Shown one piece after another: positions 1 to 5,309 of a stretch of DNA of 6,693 bases (positions are counted from its first letter, which is position 1; each line of letters begins with the position of its first letter). A model generated the notes under the pieces. The model had not been told where the DNA came from and ran no database searches. It worked only from the letters and a program-made list of their open reading frames with translations. This stretch comes from Deltaproteobacteria bacterium (GTDB taxonomy: Bacteria > Desulfobacterota > DSM-4660 > Desulfatiglandales > Desulfatiglandaceae): contig JAOZQV010000212.1 of NCBI GenBank assembly GCA_029932035.1, forward strand, positions 1 to 6,693, read 5' to 3'. Both the position numbers and the translations under genes were made by a program.

Positions 1-1
1 A

Positions 2-73
2 ATTATTGGAGTCATCCGTTTTGAACTGCTGTTCGCCCGCTTTCTGGAAGATTGCGATGATGCATCGTACTGA
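2..73 (+). CDS. C-terminal tail of an unidentified upstream gene (partial)
   Basis: The second forward frame is open from the window edge to a TGA at 71-73 and encodes 23 residues, including FELLFARFLEDCDDASY at the end. The mix of hydrophobic and acidic residues is compatible with a helical protein C-terminus. The other two forward frames offer nothing longer. The piece is too short to assign to a family, and I cannot exclude a chance open frame. The next well-supported gene on this strand begins about 200 bases later, so it is probably not tightly coupled to what follows. Confidence 0.3.
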   Translation: MIGVIRFELLFARFLEDCDDASY

Positions 74-140
74 TGAATTGGAGGGGCTTTCGTGAAAGAG
101 GTATTTGTTTATTGTAGAACCCCTTTTCACTGAGGTAGGC

Positions 141-236
141 ATGAAATATAAGGATACTAATGATGTTCCCTGGATACTTGAACGATCCGATTATAATGAG
201 TTAAAAAATATATGTGACAAGATCAACAACCCTTAG
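141..236 (+). CDS. doubtful 31-residue ORF, possibly a gene remnant
   Basis: An ATG preceded by GAGGT (132-136, four bases away) opens a 31-codon frame rich in Asn, Asp and Lys that ends at TAG 234-236, inside the hairpin at 234-259. The same frame is open back to position 96 without an ATG or GTG, so it could also be the end of a decayed longer gene. A separate tiny frame begins with GTG at 92 behind GGAGGGG and stops at 131-133 after 13 codons. I recognise no family in either. A functional small protein is possible, but debris of a broken gene is about as likely. Confidence 0.2.
   Translation: MKYKDTNDVPWILERSDYNELKNICDKINNP
192..197 (+). promoter_or_regulatory. possible -10 element for the HD hydrolase operon
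   Basis: A perfect TATAAT lies 82 bases upstream of the HD hydrolase start in AT-rich sequence. No matching -35 box sits 16-18 bases upstream; the nearest TTGAAC (178-183) is only 8 bases away. If used, the transcript would start near 204 and its leader would contain the hairpin at 234-259. This is weak evidence based on one box alone. Confidence 0.25.
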
Positions 237-259
237 GGTCGGTCGTTGTGCCAACCCTA
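234..259 (+). repeat. imperfect 9-bp hairpin in the leader of the HD gene
   Basis: TAGGGTCGG and CCAACCCTA pair with a single mismatch around the 8-base loop TCGTTGTG. The left arm supplies the TAG stop of the small ORF. No T run follows, so it is not a standard intrinsic terminator. It ends 7 bases before the ribosome binding site of the HD gene. It may be a dispersed palindromic repeat or an mRNA leader structure. Only this one copy is visible in the window. Confidence 0.5.
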
Positions 260-266
260 CCCATTC

Positions 267-273
267 AGGAGGT
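267..273 (+). promoter_or_regulatory. ribosome binding site fixing the HD hydrolase start
   Basis: AGGAGGT ends 6 bases before ATG 280-282, the ideal distance. This favours 280 over the in-frame upstream ATG at 214, whose extra 22 codons would be translated through the hairpin at 234-259. An out-of-frame ATG at 275 stops after two codons. Confidence 0.8.
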
Positions 274-279
274 AATGAA

Positions 280-855
280 ATGAACTCGAACGTCCCAACC
301 AGAGAAGAGGCCTATGCCCTCCTTACCAAGTATAACAAGAGCGAAAGCCTCTTAAAACACGCCTTGGCAGTAGAGGGAGTCATGCGCTATTCTGCCCGGA
401 AACGGGGGGAAGATGAGGAGAAATGGGGCATTATCGGTTTGGTTCATGATCTTGATTACGAACAGTTCCCGGAAGAACACTGCCGCAAGAGCGAAGAGAT
501 CCTGAAGGAAAACGGCTGGCCGGATGATTATATTCGAGCTGTGGTGAGCCACGGGTGGGGGATCTGTTCAGATGTAGAACCGCAAACCGAGCTGGAAAAA
601 GTACTTTATGCCATAGATGAACTGACCGGACTTGTGGTCACGACGGCATTGGTTCGACCATCCAAAAGCGTTCTGGATTTAAAAACAAAATCGGTCAAGA
701 AAAAATGGAAAGACAAACGGTTTGCAGCCGGCGTGGACAGGTCAATTATCGAAAAGGGCGCACATATGCTTGGAATGGAGTTGACAGATCTTATGACGGA
801 TACCATCATGGGAATGAGAGAAGTGGCGGATGAGATCGGGTTGAAGGGGATTTAA
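280..855 (+). CDS. HD-superfamily metal-dependent hydrolase (COG2316-like)
   Basis: This 191-residue cytoplasmic protein has an HD phosphohydrolase core. The ordered metal ligands are visible: His27 (KHA), the His56-Asp57 doublet (VHDLDY), His91 (SHGWG) and Asp113 (AIDELTG). The spacing matches the small stand-alone HD proteins annotated as predicted HD-superfamily hydrolases. Such enzymes usually cleave phosphate esters or nucleotides using a divalent metal, but the substrate of this subgroup is unknown to me. A Lys-rich stretch (residues 135-147) and a C-terminal helical region follow the core. There is no signal peptide or membrane segment. The start is set by AGGAGGT at 267-273. The desulfhydrase gene begins 10 bases downstream, so the two are probably cotranscribed, although no functional link between the families is established. 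The HD fold is confident; the biological role is not. Confidence 0.88.
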   Translation: MNSNVPTREEAYALLTKYNKSESLLKHALAVEGVMRYSARKRGEDEEKWGIIGLVHDLDYEQFPEEHCRKSEEILKENGWPDDYIRAVVSHGWGICSDVEPQTELEKVLYAIDELTGLVVTTALVRPSKSVLDLKTKSVKKKWKDKRFAAGVDRSIIEKGAHMLGMELTDLMTDTIMGMREVADEIGLKGI

Positions 856-865
856 AGGAGGAGTC

Positions 866-1867
866 ATGAACTTAGCAAAGTTTCCCAGAAGGCGTTATAC
901 GGCCGGACAAACGCCCATTGAAAAGGCCCACCGGTTTTCAGAGGTCTTGGGCGGACCTGATATCTACATCAAGAGAGATGACCTCCTTGGTCTGTCTGCA
1001 GGTGGAAACAAGACACGCAAGCTGGAATTTCTTGTGGCTGATGCACTGGCACAGGGCGCAGACACCTTGATAACCTGCGGGGCCGTGCAGTCCAACCACT
1101 GCCGGTTGACGCTTTCTGCCGCAGTAAAGGAAGGATTGAAATGCAGGCTTGTTTTAGAGGAACGGGTCCCCGGCACGTTTGATTCCAAGGCAAGCGGGAA
1201 TATTTTTCTCTTTAACCTGTTGGGTGCAGAAAAGATTAGGGTGGTTTCAGCCGGATCAGATATGATAGCAGAAATGCAGCAGGTCGCAGAAGAGGTGGCG
1301 GCTGAGGGTCGTAAGGCCTATATCATCCCCGGAGGAGGCTCTAATGCCATCGGCGCTACAGGATATGTTGCCTGCGCACAGGAGATCCTTGACCAGACCT
1401 TTGAGCTCGGCCTGAACATTGACACCCTGGTCTGTGCCAGCGGAAGTGCAGGCACTCAGGCGGGTCTTGTAACAGGGTTTTACGGCTGCAATATGAATAT
1501 TCCTGTCATTGGAATCAATGTCAGCCGCGCAAAAGAGGAGCAGGAGGATATTGTTTATGGACTTGTCAGAGAAACCGCCGATCACGTGGGTGTCAATTCT
1601 GAGCTCCCACGTGACGCGGTTAACTGCTTTGGGGATTATGTGGGACCGGGCTATTCTCTCCCCACTCCTGAAATGGCCGAGGCAGTCAAACTTGTTGCCA
1701 GGACAGAGGGGATTCTCCTCGATCCGGTGTATACGGGCAAGACCATGGCCGGTTTAATCGATCTGGTACGGCAAGGCTATTTCAAAAAGGAGAGCAATAT
1801 CCTTTTCGTTCATACCGGGGGCTCCCCTGCACTGTATGTATACGCGGATTACCTCCTCTCTCATTAG
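866..1867 (+). CDS. dcyD: D-cysteine desulfhydrase family PLP enzyme
   Basis: A 333-residue PLP enzyme of fold type II, full length for the D-cysteine desulfhydrase / ACC deaminase family. Visible motifs are YIKRDDL (34-40), GGNKTRKLEF (46-55) with Lys49 as the expected PLP Schiff-base lysine, QSNH (75-78) lining the substrate site, a Gly-rich SGSAGTQAG phosphate-binding loop in the middle, and HTGGSPALY near the end. ACC deaminases carry Glu and Leu at two discriminating sites (DPVYEGK and HLGG). Here both are Thr (Thr290 in DPVYTGK, Thr317 in HTGG), the pattern I recall for bacterial DcyD. It should therefore convert D-cysteine to pyruvate, sulfide and ammonia in the cytoplasm. Related reactions such as cysteate sulfo-lyase (CuyA) or beta-chloroalanine cleavage cannot be excluded. 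AAGGAGGAG at 855-863 overlaps the stop of the HD gene and gives strong translation initiation within the same operon. Confidence 0.88.
   Translation: MNLAKFPRRRYTAGQTPIEKAHRFSEVLGGPDIYIKRDDLLGLSAGGNKTRKLEFLVADALAQGADTLITCGAVQSNHCRLTLSAAVKEGLKCRLVLEERVPGTFDSKASGNIFLFNLLGAEKIRVVSAGSDMIAEMQQVAEEVAAEGRKAYIIPGGGSNAIGATGYVACAQEILDQTFELGLNIDTLVCASGSAGTQAGLVTGFYGCNMNIPVIGINVSRAKEEQEDIVYGLVRETADHVGVNSELPRDAVNCFGDYVGPGYSLPTPEMAEAVKLVARTEGILLDPVYTGKTMAGLIDLVRQGYFKKESNILFVHTGGSPALYVYADYLLSH
1582..1614 (+). repeat. perfect 9-bp inverted repeat inside dcyD
   Basis: TCACGTGGG (1582-1590) and CCCACGTGA (1606-1614) are exact reverse complements separated by 15 bases. The segment is coding and encodes a connector in the second half of the PLP enzyme. 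An inverted repeat of this size has an appreciable probability of arising by chance in a window this long, so no function is claimed. Confidence 0.4.
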
Positions 1868-1878
1868 AAAGTGTTAAC

Positions 1879-1905
1879 CACGAATTACACGAATGGACAC
1901 GAATG
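1879..1905 (+). repeat. CACGAAT tandem repeat cluster
   Basis: Three copies of CACGAAT (1879, 1888 and 1898) occur at 9- and 10-base intervals just after the dcyD stop. I associate this kind of motif, often written as CACGAATTACACGAATGG, with intergenic spacers of many environmental bacterial genomes. It contains no ORF and no T-rich terminator. Its role is unknown; it may be a dispersed non-coding repeat. Confidence 0.65.
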
Positions 1906-1991
1906 TAAAAAACGTCAATTATGCCCATTTGCGGTATACAACTTGGAACCACTTCCTTTAGACAGTTAACAATTTGAGTTTTAGTTTTCAA

Positions 1992-2020
1992 CTTTGCGCC
2001 TTTGCGACTTTGCGCGAGAC
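1992..2020 (+). repeat. CTTTGCG tandem repeat cluster
   Basis: Three copies of CTTTGCG (1992, 2000 and 2008) repeat with an exact 8-base period and are followed by CGAGAC. Like the CACGAAT cluster 90 bases upstream, this looks like a known type of dispersed intergenic sequence. The frame of the racemase fragment can be extended back to a TTG at 2002 inside this cluster. That makes the longer start implausible and supports GTG 2059. Confidence 0.65.
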
Positions 2021-2058
2021 CTTTTCTTTTACGGTTTATTCGGGTTAGGGACATATCA

Positions 2059-2406
2059 GTGAAACCTGTCGAGGAAAAAATCGTCGGCGTAATCGGGGGA
2101 TTGGGTCCTGAAGCTACTGTAGACTTGATGAGACGCGTTATTGAGGCTACTCCGGCCAAAGACGACGCGGATCACATCAGGATGATCGTTGACAATAACC
2201 CCAAGATCCCATCGCGCATAAAAGCCCTCATCGAAGGGACCGGGGAAAGTCCTGCGCCGCTCATGGCTGAAATGGCACGCAAGTTAGCCGCTTTTGGCGC
2301 TGACTTCCTGGTTATTCCCTGCAATACTGCCCACTTCTATTATGACGATATCTGTTCTGCCGTAGATATCCCTATCCTTAACATTGTGAAGGGAGATTTT
2401 TTTTAA
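2059..2406 (+). CDS. N-terminal half of an aspartate/glutamate racemase (truncated, probable pseudogene)
   Basis: From GTG 2059 the frame encodes 115 residues matching the first domain of PLP-independent aspartate/glutamate racemases. Visible motifs are GVIGGLGPEATVDL (10-23), DNNPKIPSR (45-53) and the first catalytic cysteine in IPCNTAH (Cys88). The family is usually about 230 residues, built from two similar halves with one catalytic Cys each at the interface. Here the protein stops just after the PILNIV strand, with the unrelated tail KGDFF, so the second cysteine and the whole C-terminal half are missing. Racemization is therefore unlikely unless a partner supplies the other half. A weak TAGGG (2046-2050) precedes the GTG. 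An alternative TTG at 2002 lies inside a repeat and is disfavoured. The stop overlaps the start of the carbamoyltransferase by one base (TAATG). The last codons read through that gene's ribosome binding site, suggesting a recombination or deletion joint near 2385. Confidence 0.8.
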   Translation: MKPVEEKIVGVIGGLGPEATVDLMRRVIEATPAKDDADHIRMIVDNNPKIPSRIKALIEGTGESPAPLMAEMARKLAAFGADFLVIPCNTAHFYYDDICSAVDIPILNIVKGDFF

Positions 2407-2408
2407 TG
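2389..2408 (+). promoter_or_regulatory. ribosome binding site, T8 tract and TAATG start/stop overlap
   Basis: AAGGGAG (2389-2395) lies 10 bases before ATG 2406-2408, with a run of eight T (2397-2404) in the gap. The racemase fragment ends in TAA 2404-2406, sharing its last A with the ATG, so reinitiation or translational coupling is expected. In the racemase frame the tract reads GAT TTT TTT TAA. The preceding heptamer T TTT TTT is a possible -1 slippage site. A -1 shift would continue as Phe-Phe-Leu-Met-Pro-Glu into the carbamoyltransferase without a stop. Confidence 0.6.
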
Positions 2409-4703
2409 CCGGAATACCATCTTGGAATTTACATGGGTCACGATACAGGGATGGCCATTGTAGATAATGAATTAGACATATTATGGGTCTTTGAAGAAGA
2501 GCGCTTCAACGGGGAAAAGATGACCTACTTCAATCCCTATTTCTCCCTCAAGGAGATGCTCAAGCTCGACTTTAATCATTTCAGGACGATAACCTTTGGC
2601 TTTAATCCTGATGAGAATCAGGCAGATTTTCTCAAAAAATTCGTCAGATTCCAAAAGGTGCGCTCTAACGAAGTCCTGAGTTATCTGTCCCGCAAGGTCA
2701 GTTGGGATGAGGTCCGTTTTGTGGGTCATCACGATTGCCATGCGGCAGGGGCTTTTTTTCCTTCAGGTTACGATAATTCGGCCATACTCGTTGCGGATGG
2801 CACTGGCGAATCAGAATCAACATCCTTTTATATGGGCGAAGGCAATTCTATCTCACAAATTTCCAGTGAACTGACAAACGATTTTTCCTTAGGAATCCTT
2901 TACCAGTACTTCACGGAGTGGCTCGGCTACCGGAGCGATAATACTTCCCAGCATTGCGGAAAAATAATGGGGTTAGCGAGCTACGGGAGCCCTGTCTATA
3001 AGGAGCGAATTCGTAATCTCCTGAAAAGGGACGGTGACGACTACAGGTGGCCCGGTGGCTCCCTCCTCGGGATGAGAGGGGAAATGGCAAAGGCCTTAGG
3101 TCCACCTCAGCCGAAACCTGTAAACGAATTCAACAAACTTCAGGCTGATGTGGCTGCCAGTATCCAGGCCCTCCTTGAGGAAATCATTATTGAAAAGCTC
3201 CAGATGGTCAAGGAGACCCGGCCCTTTGAAAACCTGTGTTTCTCGGGCGGTGTTGCCATGAACAGCCAGCTCAATTATCATATCCTGAAATCCGGGATCT
3301 TTAGAAATCTCTTTGTCCAGCCCCTTGCCTCTGACAGGGGTATCGCTCTCGGCGCGGCCCTTGCATCTGCCGCCAAAATCAGCGACGGCCGGCCGGCAGT
3401 TTCAAAAATGCCCACACAAAATATCTATCTCGGATACGGCGAAAGCTCTCCCAGGAAGGAACTGGACCGTCTGATCAATGAATATGACTTTCCGATTCAT
3501 ATTGAGAATGAAGGCATTTCGCCTAAGGAAGTAGCCCGGCTCCTTAACAATAATGAGATCGTAGCCCTCTTTCAGGGGAGGCAGGAAATAGGCCCGAGGG
3601 CGCTCGGAAACAGATCCATATTGGCTGCGCCGACCGTTGAGGCACGTGACAGGACCAACCGTCTAATCAAATACAGGGAACCCTGGAGACCGTTTGCTCC
3701 CACGGTCTTAGAAGAAGAGGTGGGTAACTTCTTCGATATCAACAGGCCCGAACCCTTTATGGCAGTGATCTATGGGGTCCTGCCAGGGATGACAACGGGG
3801 ATAGAGGGGATAACCCACGTGGATGGGACTGCCAGACTCCAGACAGTCAGCCATGACCAGAACCCTCTCTTTCATTCAATAATAGAGGAATATCATCAGA
3901 TAAGCGGGATACCGATTATCCTCAACACTTCTTTCAACATTAACGGCCAGCCGATAGTAAGGTCGATGTATGATGCGATCCTGACATTCCTATGCAGCGG
4001 CATTGACGGGCTCCTGATAGGAAATACTCTGGTACGAAAGACAAAAGATTTTCCCAAGGACCATATCAACAGACTGGATCGTATTTTGTCTGAGGCAACA
4101 AGGGATGCAAAATCTATTGTGCTCAATATCCTTGATTATTCAAAAGATACAGAAGCCCTCCTTTCGGAATTCTTAGACTGCTCGTGCATCAAATTGCGCA
4201 AAATTTATGGTTCCAGACCGGTTTCAAGGTGTTATATCAACGGCCACACCAAGATGAGCTGGAACATCATCTCTAAAATAGAATCATCGGTAAAGGAGTT
4301 CGTCTACGGGGATCAGGAGAGGCCCCAGGTGGAAAAGGGCGAGATATGCATCATGGTGACGGGAAAGAGATTAATTGAGGCATCGAGCCGACCAACCCGG
4401 ACCTATGTAAAATTTGACCGGAATATATTCAGAGAACTCATAGAAGACTACTTCCAAAAGCCAGACTGCAACAGATACTTTCTCTTAGACAGGGAGTTTC
4501 ATTTTTTTGACATTGATTATCTCCATAGCCGATTTGAGTCTTCCGAGCTCAATGACGCGATTGCCGTCCCGTTTCGCAACCAGGGGATGCAAACTACTGC
4601 CGGGAAAAAGACGGTTCGGCCCATCTCTTCAGACTCAATGGATGAAGCTCCAATCACTGACACCGAGCGGGAAGACATGTACGAGACATTGGCAGATGCG
4701 TAG
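2406..4703 (+). CDS. NodU/TobZ/CmcH-family carbamoyltransferase with extra C-terminal region
   Basis: A 765-residue cytoplasmic protein. Residues 5-325 form the Kae1-like N-terminal domain. It begins YHLGIYMGHDTG and has the metal/nucleotide site HHDCHAAG (His108, His112), Asp131 in VADGTGE, CFSGGVAMN (278-286) and ASDRGIALGAAL (308-319, Asp310). The His-x3-His and Asp+19 spacing matches the iron ligands I recall in TobZ. Residues 370-545 are the Carbam_trans_C (YrdC-like) domain, with ALFQGRQEIGPRALGNRSIL, WRPFAPTVLEEE, THVDGTARLQTV and ILNTSFNINGQPIV. Family enzymes make carbamoyl-adenylate from carbamoyl phosphate and ATP and pass the carbamoyl group to a hydroxyl of a secondary metabolite, sugar or lipid. 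Typical members end near residue 550-580. Residues 546-765 are an additional region I do not recognise, with several cysteines (592, 594, 609, 648, 688) and an acidic tail. No acceptor-building genes are adjacent. Translation uses AAGGGAG at 2389-2395. Confidence 0.9.
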   Translation: MPEYHLGIYMGHDTGMAIVDNELDILWVFEEERFNGEKMTYFNPYFSLKEMLKLDFNHFRTITFGFNPDENQADFLKKFVRFQKVRSNEVLSYLSRKVSWDEVRFVGHHDCHAAGAFFPSGYDNSAILVADGTGESESTSFYMGEGNSISQISSELTNDFSLGILYQYFTEWLGYRSDNTSQHCGKIMGLASYGSPVYKERIRNLLKRDGDDYRWPGGSLLGMRGEMAKALGPPQPKPVNEFNKLQADVAASIQALLEEIIIEKLQMVKETRPFENLCFSGGVAMNSQLNYHILKSGIFRNLFVQPLASDRGIALGAALASAAKISDGRPAVSKMPTQNIYLGYGESSPRKELDRLINEYDFPIHIENEGISPKEVARLLNNNEIVALFQGRQEIGPRALGNRSILAAPTVEARDRTNRLIKYREPWRPFAPTVLEEEVGNFFDINRPEPFMAVIYGVLPGMTTGIEGITHVDGTARLQTVSHDQNPLFHSIIEEYHQISGIPIILNTSFNINGQPIVRSMYDAILTFLCSGIDGLLIGNTLVRKTKDFPKDHINRLDRILSEATRDAKSIVLNILDYSKDTEALLSEFLDCSCIKLRKIYGSRPVSRCYINGHTKMSWNIISKIESSVKEFVYGDQERPQVEKGEICIMVTGKRLIEASSRPTRTYVKFDRNIFRELIEDYFQKPDCNRYFLLDREFHFFDIDYLHSRFESSELNDAIAVPFRNQGMQTTAGKKTVRPISSDSMDEAPITDTEREDMYETLADA

Positions 4704-4724
4704 GATGTATCGGTTCAATTATTC

Positions 4725-4753
4725 TTGACATCTGTTCCCGTCATGCGTATTTT
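4725..4753 (+). promoter_or_regulatory. sigma70-type promoter of the toxin-antitoxin pair
   Basis: A consensus -35 TTGACA (4725-4730) and a -10 TATTTT (4748-4753, four of six matches) are separated by the optimal 17 bases. Transcription would begin near 4760, about 20 bases before the antitoxin ATG. The promoter lies entirely in the 76-base gap after the carbamoyltransferase, so the toxin-antitoxin pair can be expressed independently. Confidence 0.7.
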
Positions 4754-4760
4754 AGGAACA
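4733..4760 (+). promoter_or_regulatory. candidate antitoxin operator (inverted repeat)
   Basis: TGTTCC (4733-4738) and GGAACA (4755-4760) are exact inverted half-sites, 22 bases centre to centre (about two helical turns). They flank the -10 box and the presumed transcription start. A second pair, TGAC (4726-4729) and GTCA (4740-4743), overlaps the -35 box. Ribbon-helix-helix antitoxins commonly repress their own promoter through such sites, so this is a plausible autoregulatory operator. Assignment is by position and symmetry only. Confidence 0.4.
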
Positions 4761-4779
4761 AAGATAAAGGAGGCTTGTT

Positions 4780-5037
4780 ATGCCAAAAACGCGTCTTAAT
4801 GTAAGCCTTGACCAGGACCTCGCCGAGTTTGCCAAGGCTTTTGCCGCTGAAAACCGTACGTCAGTGGCTAATATTGTCACGCAATACCTGTTGGCCCTGA
4901 AGCGGCGTGTCGAGGGGGAATATATCGAAACGGTTCTCGGCCATCCAGCCTTTCAACAGGCGATGGAAGATACCCAGGCCAAATTGCGCGCAGGAACCGC
5001 ACAGTGGCATTCATACGATGAGGTCTTTGGAGACTGA
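4780..5037 (+). CDS. ribbon-helix-helix type antitoxin (DUF6364-like)
   Basis: An 85-residue protein whose first 45 residues match a ribbon-helix-helix DNA-binding domain: a short strand (TRLNVSLD), helix A (residues 12-24, Ala/Phe-rich), a TSVAN turn and helix B (IVTQYLLALKRR). The C-terminal half, ending in WHSYDEVFGD, is typical of a flexible segment that wraps around and neutralises a RelE/ParE toxin. It should form a dimer, bind the toxin and repress the promoter at 4725-4753. AAAGGAGG (4766-4773) lies 6 bases before the ATG. The stop codon TGA overlaps the toxin ATG by one base (TGATG), the usual antitoxin-first, coupled order. The exact family name is less certain than the role. Confidence 0.85.
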   Translation: MPKTRLNVSLDQDLAEFAKAFAAENRTSVANIVTQYLLALKRRVEGEYIETVLGHPAFQQAMEDTQAKLRAGTAQWHSYDEVFGD

Positions 5038-5309
5038 TGGAAGCCAGATTTGAGGCCGATTTTCTGAAAGCCGTTAAGAAGCACGCCTCAATCAAAAAAA
5101 AGGTCAAGAAAAAGGTCGACATGATAATTGAAAACCCGGTTGCCTTTGGCGAACCGCTGAAGGGTAACCGGCAAGGATTTTATTCATGTCCCGTGAAGCG
5201 CAATTTCATTATCATTTATCTGTATTGTGGAATGAGCCGGCAACAAAGGCTGTGTCACTTTTATCGCTCACAATTTTTTCGGAGGCATCACATTCGCAAA
5301 AACCCCTAA
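5037..5309 (+). CDS. RelE/ParE-family toxin with unusual C-terminus
   Basis: A 90-residue basic protein with the RelE/ParE fold signature: an N-terminal helix pair rich in Lys (FLKAVKKHASIKKKVKKKV), PVAFGEPLKGN (residues 35-45) and the beta-hairpin GFYSCPVKRNFIIIYLYC (47-64). Members are ribosome-dependent mRNA endonucleases or gyrase poisons; which applies here cannot be told from sequence. After YLYCG the usual closing strand (a hydrophobic stretch ending in a motif such as IGxHDxxY) is absent, replaced by a Arg/His-rich tail of about 25 residues. No other frame restores an obvious family C-terminus. The toxin may therefore be degenerate or a divergent variant. Its start overlaps the antitoxin stop. 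Its last 42 bases overlap the convergent acetyltransferase gene. Confidence 0.75.
   Translation: MEARFEADFLKAVKKHASIKKKVKKKVDMIIENPVAFGEPLKGNRQGFYSCPVKRNFIIIYLYCGMSRQQRLCHFYRSQFFRRHHIRKNP

Noticed and set aside
214..279. In-frame N-terminal extension of the HD protein from ATG 214
   Set aside because: It lacks a ribosome binding site, would be translated through the hairpin, and ATG 280 has an ideal AGGAGGT in front.
1256..1585. Minus-strand 109-codon ORF inside dcyD
   Set aside because: It is a shadow of the PLP enzyme gene, which has full-length family motifs on the plus strand.
2002..2058. Longer racemase start at TTG 2002
   Set aside because: The extra residues are encoded by the CTTTGCG repeat and do not resemble the family; homology begins right after GTG 2059.
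5245..5275. Bidirectional terminator between the toxin and acetyltransferase genes (TGTG...CACA followed by TTTTTT)
   Set aside because: The stem is only about 4 bp with a 14-base loop, too weak to call an intrinsic terminator.
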